Below are positions 22,510 to 31,976 of a DNA stretch of 64,000 nucleotides, one piece after another. Origin of the DNA: Gracilaria domingensis (Eukaryota; Rhodophyta; Florideophyceae; Gracilariales; Gracilariaceae); the NCBI GenBank assembly GCA_022539475.1, contig VCMS01000095.1, positions 1-64,000 on the forward strand, written 5' to 3'. Made by a program: the position numbers and the translations under genes. How positions within the stretch are numbered: the first letter of the stretch is position 1; each line of letters begins with the position of its first letter. The notes below the pieces were generated by a model. It saw only the letters and a list, made by a program, of their open reading frames with translations, made no database searches and had not been told where the DNA came from.

Positions 22510-23451
22510 ATGCCTCAGAATGGTGCGCGCTCCAAGACTTCCCGACTGCTATGGCTTCTCCTTGTGGTAATCGTTATTGGCGAACAGTTGAGAAAGAAAC
22601 CATTGGTACCCAAGCAACAAAAACATCAGTCTTTTGAGCAAAGCGTTCATGAGTTAGAAGCAAGACTCAACGGCGGTAGGAATCGAGGTATACCAGGTGG
22701 AGCTTCGGTGTATCGTGTATGCACCCAGAGATGTGATACACAGCAAACTAGCCCACCAAATGTTTCAGCACATATAAAACAAGTTCCTAAGATTCACGGC
22801 GTGTTCGAGACTCAAGTTGCAGACGAATCTTCTCTAGATCTCTATGACCCACCAATACCAATTATTGGAACTGACCACAACAACGCTCGAAAGATTTACG
22901 CAAGTGATGTTGCGATGTTCCAGGCACATATCAACATCTGGCGAGATCTATTCCACGGCGACAGCAGTTGGACGCTGGTATTCAACTGCAGAGTGACCAA
23001 CATAGAACGCATGATCATGCAATTAGCGGGAACAAAAATATGGGACAAGATGACAAGCGAATTCGGCGGCCATGACTTCAAATGGGATATGCTGATGCTG
23101 ACCTCTGCCCAATCAAGCGAGTCAGCAAGCAATGCTCCGGAAGATATGGTTCAGAACGCGGCGCAAATTCAACCTCATGACATTCATGCATACGCCCTCG
23201 GCAAAAGAGGTTCCGAAATTCTTTTGTCACACACTCGAGCTTTCACACTTCCCCTGCATGAGTTTCTAGACATTCTACTTGAGCGCGCTAGAGAGCTCCG
23301 AGTAGGGAGAATGGCTACGACATCCGTCTATCTTTCGCAGACCTGCGAGAAGCGGACGAGATTCGTGGCAAGCAGTTCGCTACCATTCTACCCGCCTTTG
23401 CACTGGACGTACACAACACAATCACGAATGTCGCGACAGCTACCTTCCTGA
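22510..23451 (+). CDS. type II membrane protein, weakly GT25-like
   Basis: The 313-residue product starts with a basic tip and a single N-terminal hydrophobic helix (about residues 13-25), followed by a Lys/Gln-rich stem, the layout of Golgi type II glycosyltransferases. The segment from about residue 125 (NARKIYASDVAMFQAHINIW, then SSWTLVFNCRV) recalls the GT25 pattern in which a chain is followed by W.LIFEDD, but the acidic metal-binding EDD is replaced by NCR. It may be an inactive or highly divergent transferase, or an unrelated secretory-pathway protein. The later part (HAYALGKRGSEILL) is also compatible with GT25. The assignment is tentative. Confidence 0.5.
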   Translation: MPQNGARSKTSRLLWLLLVVIVIGEQLRKKPLVPKQQKHQSFEQSVHELEARLNGGRNRGIPGGASVYRVCTQRCDTQQTSPPNVSAHIKQVPKIHGVFETQVADESSLDLYDPPIPIIGTDHNNARKIYASDVAMFQAHINIWRDLFHGDSSWTLVFNCRVTNIERMIMQLAGTKIWDKMTSEFGGHDFKWDMLMLTSAQSSESASNAPEDMVQNAAQIQPHDIHAYALGKRGSEILLSHTRAFTLPLHEFLDILLERARELRVGRMATTSVYLSQTCEKRTRFVASSSLPFYPPLHWTYTTQSRMSRQLPS

Positions 23452-23812
23452 TGTAAAGGTAACTCCCTTCCGCACACTCGCTCAGGCACAGCTCCTTAAC
23501 AATTCCCTGACGCGTCGCAACCTTAAACGAACAAGTAGCGTTGAAACGCGTGTCAGCACACACAAATTATATGACAAGACAAGTGTTTACTACAGAAAAT
23601 GATAGTGACTGGTTGTTGCTTCCGTCTGGGAAATGGAAGCAAGACTTTTAGCAAGAACAAGGTTGCATAACCTCCGGCGTTCCGCAAAACGACAAACATG
23701 TAAAAGAATGTCTACTTCAAAGCATGACAAAAGCGTCTGCCGCACGAGAACAACATTCAACATGAACAGCCACAAGCAGGGAGGGAAAAAACGCTAGTCC
23801 CAGACCAAGCGC
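23452..23812. other. intergenic between convergent genes
   Basis: Presumed 3' UTRs of the GT25-like gene and the SAM synthetase gene. Nothing else recognised. Confidence 0.35.
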
Positions 23813-24970
23813 TTAGTAGTCGAGCTTCTTCGGCTTCTCCCAAGTGAAGTCATCATCATCACGACCAAAGTGACCGTAGGCAGCCGTCTTAGAATAGATC
23901 GGACGGAGAAGGTCAAGCTCACGAATGATGCGACCAGGGCGAAGGTCAAAGTTCTTCTTGACGATATCAGTGATCTCAGCGTCCGTCTTCTTACCAGTAC
24001 CGAAGGTATCGACAAAGATGGACAATGGCTCCGCAATACCGATACCATATGAAACCTGAACAAGGCAACGATCAGCCAAACCGGCGGCAACGACGGACTT
24101 GGCGACCCAGCGACCGGCATAGGCGGCAGAGCGATCAACCTTGGTGGGGTCCTTTCCGGAGAAGGCACCACCACCATGGGCGCCCCATCCACCGTAGGTA
24201 TCGATAATGATCTTGCGGCCAGTGAGGCCAGCGTCACCTTCTGGGCCACCAATGACGAAGCGACCAGACGGGTTGAGGTGATAGATAGTATTATCATCCA
24301 AGTACTTCTCCGGGATGACCTCCTTGATGACCTTCTCCATGAGGTCAGCACGAATCTTCTCGTTGGTGACCCCCTCATCATGCTGAGTAGAGATGAGGAT
24401 GGTGTGCACACGCACCGGGGTGAGCTTACCTTCGGCCGATTTGTTGTACTCCATGGTAACCTGTGTCTTACCATCCGGACGCACCCATGGGCAAATTCCG
24501 GACTTGCGAACTTCAGTGAGACGGTATCCGAGCTTGTTGGCAAACGAGGAGGTCAAAGGCATGAGGTCGGGGGATTCGTTGGTAGCGTAACCAAACATGA
24601 TACCTTGGTCACCGGCGCCAACATCCTCGGCGGTACGACCCTCATGCACACCCTGGGCAATGTCAGGGCTTTGTGCGTGAAGCTCGACCAGGACACGGCA
24701 GGTCTTGTAGTCAAGACCCTTTTCCTCGGCGTCGAAGCCAATCTTCTGGATGGCATCACGAATGACCTGCTCGTAGTTGATTTTAGCCTTGGTAGTAATC
24801 TCGCCGAAGCACATGACCATGCCGGTCTTGGAGGCAGTCTCACAAGCAACCTTGGACCACGCATCCTGCTCCAGACAGGCATCCAAGACGGCATCAGAGA
24901 CCTGATCGCACAGCTTGTCGGGATGTCCCTCGTTGACGGACTCACTAGTGAACAAAAACGAACTAGTCAT
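23813..24970 (-). CDS. S-adenosylmethionine synthetase
   Basis: The enzyme makes S-adenosylmethionine from methionine and ATP, the cell's methyl donor, in the cytosol. The 385-residue product is full length and strongly conserved: [20 protein letters not shown] at the N-terminus, [15 protein letters not shown] (ATP-binding hexapeptide region) and [19 protein letters not shown] (P-loop-like segment). It begins at ATG 24970 (MTSSFLF); the frame upstream reaches only a TTG. Codons are strongly biased to C and G third positions (GGC, AAG, GTC), consistent with high expression. The 5' flank changes abruptly to a very GC- and CpG-rich tract at about 25020-25500. Confidence 0.98.
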   Translation of the reverse strand: MTSSFLFTSESVNEGHPDKLCDQVSDAVLDACLEQDAWSKVACETASKTGMVMCFGEITTKAKINYEQVIRDAIQKIGFDAEEKGLDYKTCRVLVELHAQSPDIAQGVHEGRTAEDVGAGDQGIMFGYATNESPDLMPLTSSFANKLGYRLTEVRKSGICPWVRPDGKTQVTMEYNKSAEGKLTPVRVHTILISTQHDEGVTNEKIRADLMEKVIKEVIPEKYLDDNTIYHLNPSGRFVIGGPEGDAGLTGRKIIIDTYGGWGAHGGGAFSGKDPTKVDRSAAYAGRWVAKSVVAAGLADRCLVQVSYGIGIAEPLSIFVDTFGTGKKTDAEITDIVKKNFDLRPGRIIRELDLLRPIYSKTAAYGHFGRDDDDFTWEKPKKLDY

Positions 24971-26254
24971 TTCGTATAAAGAAGTTGAAACGCAGGGGCA
25001 ACAAGTCACAGACAAACCAAAAAGGCCGAGAGGTAGAAGCTGAGGAGGGAGGGGGAGAGCTCGAGGGGCGGGCTAGACGCGCGCCGGCGCTTTTTGTACA
25101 AGCACGCGGCGGCACAACGCCGTGACGGCGCCGCGGCGCGCCGTACGCACGGCTGTCACTCGCTGACAGCGCACGTGCGTACAATTGGCCCGCACGGCGC
25201 CAAGTGTCGCGCGCCGCCCACAGCCGCGCGCGCATTGGGGCGTCGCCACTGGCGCGCCGTTGCAAGTGCCGTGCTGACAGCCCCGAGATGCGCCCGCTGC
25301 GCGGCGTGCGCTGCGCTCGAATCTGCGCGCACAACACGCGCCGCTATCTATCTATCCATCGGCGCTGACACTGCGCCCCAGTGGGCGCGCGCGCGACACT
25401 GTGCGCGCGGCGCAGCAGACCTGAGACGGGGTGTCAGGGAAGCGTCGTGTCGTGCGCGAGGTCGCCACTGGCTTGGCGGCGGAACGGGGCCCTGTGCTGG
25501 AACTGCTCTCAAAACGGAAATGTTTGACGAAAGGCCACTTGCAAAACCCCAGCAACGGCTGCTCCATAACCACCACACGAACGATACGACAAGTTCCTCT
25601 GGACAAGTTTGCTGCTTGTAGAGATGGCGCGCACCAAGCACGACTGCTTTGAGTCATTCGGCTTGGCATGAACATGTCACGCTTGCAGGCGGCAGTTGTA
25701 GAAGGAATGCTCTGGATTCCAGACTCTATGGAATGCCACGCACACGCAGCTCATGCGTTAGCACATTACTTGCACAACAACTGCATTCACATTTCGGGCA
25801 CGACCTGCGCACGCGCCGGCCCGCGCACCGCCGCAGCGTTCGTTCCTCTATCTGTAAACCGAGCTCTGAGCGCGAGCAGCAGTGCCCATGGATTTACTCT
25901 TTTCTTTCATCTTTGGCAAGTTCAAGACCCTTCTTCCATAATCAACATTCACCTCGACGCCTTAAAGATCGTCCGTACTTTACTCTCTACCTCCACAAAA
26001 CTGATTGTATGTTCACCAACTTACCTTCTTCCTCATACGGAAGACTAAAGCTTATCTTTAATCCTCCACAAAACCTACGAAGGTAGGGACTGCGTTAATA
26101 GTACATTCCTCGTTGTCGAACGCAAATGTTGGAAAGCATGTACATTTTGCTCTTTACACTCATATATTCAACGTGAGACTCAACTCTTCGCTTTCGCACT
26201 CTCGTAAACCACCCAGCCGCCTCGCTACTGTTGAGCCTTCAATCTTTCGAGCAT
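24971..26254. other. intergenic with GC-rich promoter block
   Basis: The part next to SAM synthetase (about 25020-25500) is extremely GC- and CpG-rich with many GCGC and CGCG words and probably holds its promoter. From about 25550 the composition returns to average. Several 100-residue open frames lie here but none has a protein-like profile. Confidence 0.4.
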
Positions 26255-27154
26255 TCAGAAAAAGAAGCTCCTCGTTCCAAATAACCCGTCGTACGTTCCA
26301 TAACCTCGATATCCATATCCCTTAATTTTGTTATGCAGACGTTCAACTCGGTCTGCCCCCTTCCCAAACTTCACCTCCACGTCGAACACCTCATCCGACC
26401 ACTGTCGCTCAAGCTTGTTCCCTGTATCTTCATCTTCATCTTCTTCCTCCTCCGCCGATTGCTCCTCCTTTGCACTTTGCTCAACTTCTGAAGCTTGGCC
26501 ATCCCCTGCATACTGCTCATACCAGTCCTCATCCCCGCTTTCGTATTCATATTCATACTCATATTCGTATCCTTCTTCGCCGTCAGCAACGTCATCAGCG
26601 TCCACATCCAGGTCCGTTTTAGTACCCACTTCAGCACAGTCCTTACCAACCTTGGGCTCCTCAAATTGCATTGGCACAGCCCCCACTCGACGAAAACGAT
26701 GAAAACCTTCCGGACATATCCTTCTGGCCAGCTCATATGAAGTGAATTCTTTGTCCTCATCGAAATCGTCACTTCCAAACAGAGCTCGTTCTTTTTCCGA
26801 AGCCGTTCGAAGCTGAGCTTGTGTCATCAAGTCTTCCCCATGTCGATCGACGACACCCACTGAACGACCTCGAATTAAACCTCTTGGAATACATTTCATA
26901 GAAACACATTCTTCATCTATTTCATCCACATAAATAGACCTATTCGTTCCTGGCTTTCGTAGAACGGAGTTCCGATGAGCAATTGCTGGGTCCAGTCTTT
27001 CCAAGAACCCCACGAGCGCCCCTGCCTGTGAGTCTTCTCCCAAATTTGCTTCGAATGACTCGGTGGAGCAAACGCTTCCTAGGCGACTCTGACCAAGCTT
27101 ATCTACCCCCCCGCTTGCCGTTGAAGTTGTAGTCGTCTCTGTGTGTTCTGACAT
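26255..27154 (-). CDS. uncharacterised acidic protein, HRNSVL/ICPEGF family member 1
   Basis: The 299-residue product belongs to no family I recognise, but it has an unmistakable relative at 38979-39815. Two blocks are shared: block 1 (about residues 50-98) reads LERLDPAIAHRNSVLRKPGT followed by VDEIDEECVSMKCIPRG and RGRS; block 2 (about residues 143-160) reads ELARRICPEGFHRFRRVG. Between and after the blocks the sequence is acidic and variable, with a Glu-Tyr dipeptide repeat (YEYEYEYEYE) near residue 200 and a Glu/Asp-rich tract. The C-terminus is Gly/Tyr/Phe-rich. No signal or membrane helix is seen, so a soluble regulatory or scaffold protein is likely. The ATG at 27154 is well placed behind a TATA-like box. 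Confidence 0.85.
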   Translation of the reverse strand: MSEHTETTTTSTASGGVDKLGQSRLGSVCSTESFEANLGEDSQAGALVGFLERLDPAIAHRNSVLRKPGTNRSIYVDEIDEECVSMKCIPRGLIRGRSVGVVDRHGEDLMTQAQLRTASEKERALFGSDDFDEDKEFTSYELARRICPEGFHRFRRVGAVPMQFEEPKVGKDCAEVGTKTDLDVDADDVADGEEGYEYEYEYEYESGDEDWYEQYAGDGQASEVEQSAKEEQSAEEEEDEDEDTGNKLERQWSDEVFDVEVKFGKGADRVERLHNKIKGYGYRGYGTYDGLFGTRSFFF

Positions 27155-28143
27155 GAGTGTTGTGGCTTATGGCAAAGCCGTTTTTCGAAAAAAGGAAAGA
27201 TAGCTGTGAGAGCCTCTGATTGCTGAGTCGTTCGAAGAGGTGAGCAAAGAAGCCGATAAACGAACTTAAAAGCTCGAGGCTGCCGAAGTCTGAGTGGTAT
27301 TTATATAGCAATCGTCACGGTTTCTCAATGAGCAGAAACCATTTCGGTGATGGACAGGCTGATTTTTAATTGTCTCTTCATCGCTTTTATATTGGTAGTA
27401 CCTACTGGTGGAAGTTCCGAATGGTGGGATGAAAGCAAATCATCTGAGACCCGCCTGACTGGATGGGTGTCTCGATTCATCCAAGCGGGTTGTTTCCGTA
27501 AATAGAAACAATGCCTGCGGCCTGTATAATATCTAATATTATGGGTATTGTAAAGAACAGCTTCAAAAAAGGAAAAGCTTATTAAATGGACTCTTGTATT
27601 CTTGGCCCATCTCATGATTTGCTGCAACAAGTACCAACGCATATCCTTAAGATAGCAACATTCAGGCGTATGATCATGATGATGGTGATCACGCTCATGA
27701 TCCAGTGGTGCCGCCCTTATCCGGAGAAACAGAAGAATCTCTGAGAAGTGGCTTGCTGCTGAAGAAATGGCGCGCAACGGCCGATATCACGAGCTCATGC
27801 TGATTTTGGTAAGAGGCGCTCGTTATCATTGGGTACCTTGGTGCACACATTCTGTCCATCGGACCGCGTTCCAAGCGGACCTGTATTTGGTACGTCTGAT
27901 TTGTTGAATTAAGCCAAAGTATCTAGCCTGGCTCGCGCTCTGCAGGACAGGTGGCCGTGAGGCTTGCACCACGCTGAATTAATAGAATAAGAGAAACTCT
28001 AACAAGGAATAGCTTTAGTACAATTTCATAGATAAGGGCCGGTCTTAAGACCCAGACACCAACTGGACGCTACACGACTTGAGACAAGACATTGATGGGC
28101 AACGTGCTTAGGCTCTTGACAAGGAAGTGGAATGTCAAAAAGC
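27155..28143. other. intergenic
   Basis: About 1 kb holding the promoter of the family member 1 gene. A 150-residue minus frame (27325-27777) exists but its composition (His runs, many rare changes) looks random and it is not called. Confidence 0.4.
27298..27308 (-). promoter_or_regulatory. TATA-like box
   Basis: On the minus strand this reads CTATATAAATA, about 145 bp upstream of the ATG at 27154. Confidence 0.5.
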
Positions 28144-29277
28144 TCAGACGCCCATATTGACGAGCTTAGCACTTAGATCCCACAACATTTCGGCCTTGTC
28201 AGCCTCTTTCTCCGTGGGATCAATCTGCACAGGCTCAGTTTTCTCAATGCCCTGCAGATAAGAACCTCTCCACTGCCAGTAAGTGCCCGAGTCTCCAAAG
28301 CGTCCATCAGAGGCAACAAGAGCCACTCTCCTTCCTGCTTCCTCCACCGGGACCATTTGCTTGGTGACGTACTTCTGGAACAGCGGGAAGAACCATCTGA
28401 ACCAGGCACGTTTTTCACGAAACAGGTCAGACTGAGCAATGCAGCCCGGGAAGATGGCCGAAAAGATGACTCCCGACGATCCGAAACGGCGGTGCATCTC
28501 CTTCATGGTGAGAATGTTGCAGGCCTTGCTATCCTTGTAGGCCTTTGTGGGCTCAAACGCCTTGCCATCAATGGTTCCAGGCATGTTCTTGAAGCCGCTG
28601 AGCATGCCCTCCAACTGCCCCAAATCGGCCTGTGGCGGGATCTTGCCCGGTAGAGTGTCTGGGTTGTGGGTCTGCGTGGCCAGGAAGACACAGCGACCTT
28701 TGGTACGCTTGAGCACGGGGAGCAGCAAGTTGGCCAGCAAGAAATGGGACAGGTGGTTGACCTGGACGGTTTCATCGTAGCCGTCCTCGGTGAACCTGGG
28801 CTTCTTATCCCTGGGATGCCAGGTGGCGGCATTACACACGAGCGCGTTCAGCGAGCTGAACTGGGCGCTGAAAGCGGCGACAAACTTGCGTACGGACGAA
28901 AGCTTGGCAAGATCGAGCTCCAAGACGGAGTAGGAATCGAGCGGCATGCGCAGCTCGGCGGCGGCTTGGCGGGCCTTGTCGACGTTGCGCACGGCCATGA
29001 CGACGTGGTAGTCGCCGCGAGCCACGAGCTCCTTGGCGGCGTGGAGGCCGATCGACGAGGAGGCGCCCGTGACGATGGCGGTGTACGGCTTGAACGACAT
29101 GGCCGGCACATGGCGCGACGGGGCGGCGGCGGGGGCGGCGGCGACGCGCGGCGGCGCGCGCAGGGCGACGCGGCGCGCGGCGAAGGCGCCGGGCGCGACG
29201 GGGCGCAACGGCCGCGCGGCGGTTGATCGGGCCCTCACGGCGGACACGGCGGGGAGCGGGGCGGAGACGAAGGCCAT
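28144..29277 (-). CDS. protochlorophyllide oxidoreductase-like SDR, plastid
   Basis: POR reduces protochlorophyllide to chlorophyllide with light and NADPH in the plastid. The 377-residue product has an Ala/Arg-rich transit peptide (about residues 1-58) and the POR-specific body: DSYSVLELDLAKLSSVRKFV, NAATWHPRDKKPRFTEDGY, NHLSHFLLANLLLPVLK, active-site YKDSKACN (Tyr247, Lys251, Cys253), LFREKRAWFRWFFPLFQKY and PVEEAGRRVALV. Two departures are notable: the Rossmann loop reads TGASSSIG, with Ser where POR normally has Gly, and the usual GSITGN motif reads LATQTHN. This may be a POR isoform with altered cofactor or light response, or a POR-like paralogue. It lies head-to-head with the thioredoxin gene, 425 bp apart. 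Confidence 0.88.
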   Translation of the reverse strand: MAFVSAPLPAVSAVRARSTAARPLRPVAPGAFAARRVALRAPPRVAAAPAAAPSRHVPAMSFKPYTAIVTGASSSIGLHAAKELVARGDYHVVMAVRNVDKARQAAAELRMPLDSYSVLELDLAKLSSVRKFVAAFSAQFSSLNALVCNAATWHPRDKKPRFTEDGYDETVQVNHLSHFLLANLLLPVLKRTKGRCVFLATQTHNPDTLPGKIPPQADLGQLEGMLSGFKNMPGTIDGKAFEPTKAYKDSKACNILTMKEMHRRFGSSGVIFSAIFPGCIAQSDLFREKRAWFRWFFPLFQKYVTKQMVPVEEAGRRVALVASDGRFGDSGTYWQWRGSYLQGIEKTEPVQIDPTEKEADKAEMLWDLSAKLVNMGV

Positions 29278-29702
29278 GGCGGATGTGGTGGACGAGGAAG
29301 GAGAGCGGAGGAAGGAGAGCGGAGGAAGGAGGGCGCGCGGAAGGACGGCGGATGGGGACGGCTGCTGCGCAACGTTCGGGCAGCGAAGCGGCAGATCACG
29401 CGGCGCGAGGTGCGGCGAATGGCGGCCGAATCTGGCAGATTTTTGCGCACGCGCGCGGCGCCAATGGCGCGCTGTAAGCGCGCTGTCAGGCGCGAGGTTT
29501 TCGGGCGCGTCGCGCTGTGTGGCGGAGAGCGGCGCGCCGCGGCGCGATCCCCCCGAGCGCGCGAACGGCGCGCGCGCAGCTCGCGACGAAGGCGCTCGCG
29601 CGCGCTGTGCGCCGCTCCTAGATAACTGCGCGCCGCTCGCCGCCGGCAGCGCACTGCGCGCCCCCGCCGCCGCGCGCGCGTGAGCTGCTGTTTTTTCTCG
29701 TC
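29278..29702. promoter_or_regulatory. shared GC-rich divergent promoter region
   Basis: A 425-bp extremely GC-rich interval between the divergent ATGs of the POR-like gene and the thioredoxin gene. No TATA element is visible. Both promoters must be here unless the transcripts overlap. Confidence 0.5.
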
Positions 29703-29820
29703 ATGGCGTTCGTACCGACGCTCTTCTCCGGTAGACCGCTGCCGCAGGCCGGCGCGGCTGCAGGCGGCGCGCTGTCGTCGCCGCGCTCGCGCGCGCGCGC
29801 GCGCGCGCGTGCGCGCTCGC

Positions 29821-29882
<62 letters not shown>

Positions 29883-30215
29883 CGCATGCTGGTGATTGAG
29901 GCCGGGAGCACGACGGAGATGGACAAGATTCTGGGCATGGCGGACGGGTCGCTGGTGGTGGTGGACTACTCCACGACGTGGTGCGGGCCGTGCAAGAAGA
30001 TCGCGCCCATCTTTGAGCGCATCAGCGAGCAGTACACGGACGTGGTGTTCGTCAAGGTGATGGGCGACGCGGACGCCGACAGCGGCGAGCTGATGAAGCG
30101 CGAGGGCATCCGCGCCGTGCCGGCGTTCCACTTTTGGAAGAACAAGGAGAAGGTTCTGGATTTAACCGGCGCCAAAATAGAGGACGTGCAGCGCAACATC
30201 GAGTCGCTCAAGTAA
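29703..30215 (+). CDS. thioredoxin with repetitive N-terminal extension
   Basis: The C-terminal 109 residues (from Met62, ATG 29886) form a complete thioredoxin: VVVDYSTTWCGPCKKIAPIF with redox Cys94 and Cys97, the cis-Pro in GIRAVPAFHFWKN and an ending IESLK. The upstream in-frame ATG at 29703 adds 61 residues, mainly Arg-Ala and Gly-Ala dipeptide repeats encoded by CG and GCGGGC tandem repeats. The extension begins MAFVPTLFSGRPLP, which could be the start of a plastid or mitochondrial presequence, but the repeats are not typical of one. If translation starts at 29886, the protein is a short cytosolic thioredoxin. The head-to-head partner is a plastid chlorophyll-synthesis-type gene, which would suit a plastid thioredoxin. 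Confidence 0.9.
29788..29880 (+). repeat. (CG)n and (GCGGGC)n tandem repeats in coding sequence
   Basis: A run of alternating C and G (29788-29820) is followed by about nine to ten GCGGGC units (29821-29880). They encode the (Arg-Ala)n and (Gly-Ala)n stretches in the N-terminal extension of the thioredoxin. Such repeats are prone to slippage and Z-DNA formation. Confidence 0.9.
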
Positions 30216-30229
30216 AAAACCGCTCCCCT

Positions 30230-30490
30230 TCAGCGCTCGCGCGCGCCCGACAGCGCGCGCTGGCACGCGTGCGGGAACGACAGCGCCGCCTCGTCGGCGA
30301 ACGGCGGCGCCTGCAGCCCGACGCGCCGCGCGGTGTCGCGCACGCGGTCGCGCGCGTCCACGGCGGTGGTGATGCCGTTGCTCTGCAGCAGCCGCTGGTG
30401 CGCGGCCACGGCGACGCGCAGCTCGCGCCACACGCGCAGCACGTCGCGCGGCGCGCCGGCGGCGCGCAGCGCGTCGGCGCACTTGACGGA

Positions 30491-30523
<33 letters not shown>

Positions 30524-30526
30524 CAT
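30230..30526 (-). CDS. small hypothetical protein
   Basis: A 98-residue frame starts at ATG 30526 with a polyalanine run (from a GGC repeat) and continues with a helical, charged sequence (ALRAAGAPRDVLRVWRELRV, then QSNGITTAVDARDRVRDTAR). It ends only 14 bp from the thioredoxin stop codon, in convergent orientation. The region is so GC-rich that third-position evidence is weak, and longer overlapping open frames occur on both strands. The helical amphipathic pattern and the fit between two called genes favour a real gene. Its function is not recognised. Confidence 0.4.
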
Positions 30527-30779
30527 GACGGAGGAGCTGCGACCGCGCGATGACGCGCGCGCCCGCCGCGCGCGCCGGCCGCGCGCGCGGCGGCGGCGGC
30601 GGCGCGAGTTATCGCGCGTGGCGCGCGCTCCGCGCGGCGGCCGACAGTGTAAGCGCGCACGTGTGCGCGCTGTGCGCGGCGCCCGCGCCACGCGCGCTGT
30701 CATCTCGTCAAAGACGCGGCGACCACGCGCGCGCGCGCGCGCGTCAGCGCTCGCCGCTTCCGCTTTCCCGCGCGGCGCC

Positions 30780-31976
30780 ATGGGCGACCACCATCGGCTG
30801 CTCGTCGCGGCCGATGTCTTCCGCGCCGACGACGCCGGCCACCTCCACCGCCCCCACGCCCACGTCCACCACCGCCACCACGCCCCGCTGCCCGCCGCCG
30901 CCGCCGCCGCGCCGCTGTCGGTCGACGAGGCGCCGTCGTGCGCGCGTGACGCGCACGCCGCGCTCAGCGGGCTGGTGGCCACGCCGGCCGACACGCTCGG
31001 CAGTGCGCGCGGCGCCACGCCGTCGCCCACCGCCACCGCCACCGCCACCGCCACCGCCACCGCCGCCACCGCCGCTGCTGCCGCCGCCACCGCCGCCGCG
31101 CGCGGCGGCGCAAAGCGTCGGCGCTTCCGCTTCAAGGAGCGGCACGACGTGGCGCTGCTGCACGCCGTGGTGAAGACGCGCGCGCACGTCGCGCCGCACG
31201 GGCTGGCGCAGCAGCTGTTCGACGACGCCACCGCGCTGCTGTACCAGAGCCACACGTTTGCAGACGTGACGGACGGGCCGCTGCCCAGCGCCAAGACGGT
31301 GTGGGATCGCTACCGCCACCTGCTGCACACGCATCGCGCGCGCGGCCTCACGCGCAGCGCGGAGCGCGGCGACATGTTTCGGGAGCGGCTGCGACTGCTG
31401 GACCTGGTGGCCGTGGAGGTGGAGCGCTTCCGCGAGCAGAGGGAGCTGCAGCAGCTGCAGCTGCAGAGAGAGCATTTTGAGATCCGCCGACGCTGTGAGC
31501 GCGCCGACGCCGCCGACGCCGCGCCAAGCGCGTCGCTGTCGCCGTCGCTGTCGCCGTCGCCGTCGCTGTCGCTGAAGCGGGCGTCCGACGCGTGCGTTGA
31601 GCGCGCGGCGCGGCGGAGGAGGGTACACGAGCAATCGGAGCAGCGCGTGGAGCTGCCGCCGGCGGACGAGGAGGAGGAGGAGGAGGAGCAGCAGCAGCAG
31701 CAGCAGCAGCACGCGCGCGTGTGTGTGACGCGCGCGGCGGGCGACGTGGAGCGACTGCGGCTGGAGCTGGAGCTGCGGCGCATGGAGGCGGACGAGAAGG
31801 AGCGGCGGCGACGCTTCGAGCTGGAGCAGCGCTTCGTCAAGATCGAGGAGCACCGCGCCGCCGTCGAGGTGCGCCGCCTGCAGCTGGAGGAGGACGAGCG
31901 CAAGAGCGCGCGGCTGGAGCGCCAGCTGCTCACGTCGCTGCTGACCACGCTGGCCAACGGGCTGCTCAACAAGTGA
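30780..31976 (+). CDS. SANT/trihelix-like DNA-binding protein, family member 2
   Basis: The 398-residue product begins at ATG 30780 (MGDHHRLLV). After a His/Ala/Thr-rich N-terminus with an Ala-Thr repeat (near residues 82-106) comes a basic patch KRRRFRFKERHDVALLHAVV and the domain also seen in the 19432-20346 protein: DVALLxAV, then AH, then a KxxxxRYRHLL-like segment. A Leu/Gln/Glu-rich helix and a C-terminal heptad coiled coil (about residues 318-395) follow, interrupted by poly-Glu and poly-Gln runs (GAG and CAG repeats, 31669-31710). The layout suggests a dimeric nuclear DNA-binding protein. It is much more GC-biased than its relative, so it shares architecture more than codon usage. Confidence 0.75.
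   Translation: MGDHHRLLVAADVFRADDAGHLHRPHAHVHHRHHAPLPAAAAAAPLSVDEAPSCARDAHAALSGLVATPADTLGSARGATPSPTATATATATATAATAAAAAATAAARGGAKRRRFRFKERHDVALLHAVVKTRAHVAPHGLAQQLFDDATALLYQSHTFADVTDGPLPSAKTVWDRYRHLLHTHRARGLTRSAERGDMFRERLRLLDLVAVEVERFREQRELQQLQLQREHFEIRRRCERADAADAAPSASLSPSLSPSPSLSLKRASDACVERAARRRRVHEQSEQRVELPPADEEEEEEEQQQQQQQHARVCVTRAAGDVERLRLELELRRMEADEKERRRRFELEQRFVKIEEHRAAVEVRRLQLEEDERKSARLERQLLTSLLTTLANGLLNK

Noticed and set aside
25094-25675. Arg/Ala-rich frames upstream of SAM synthetase
   Set aside because: Composition artefacts of the CpG-rich promoter.
27325-27777. 150-residue minus frame with a His run
   Set aside because: Single short frame with random composition; no homologue recognised.
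28666-31853. Several 180-370-residue frames on both strands in the GC island
   Set aside because: Low-complexity Arg/Ala/Pro/Gly products caused by very high GC; they lie opposite the POR-like, thioredoxin and SANT-like genes.
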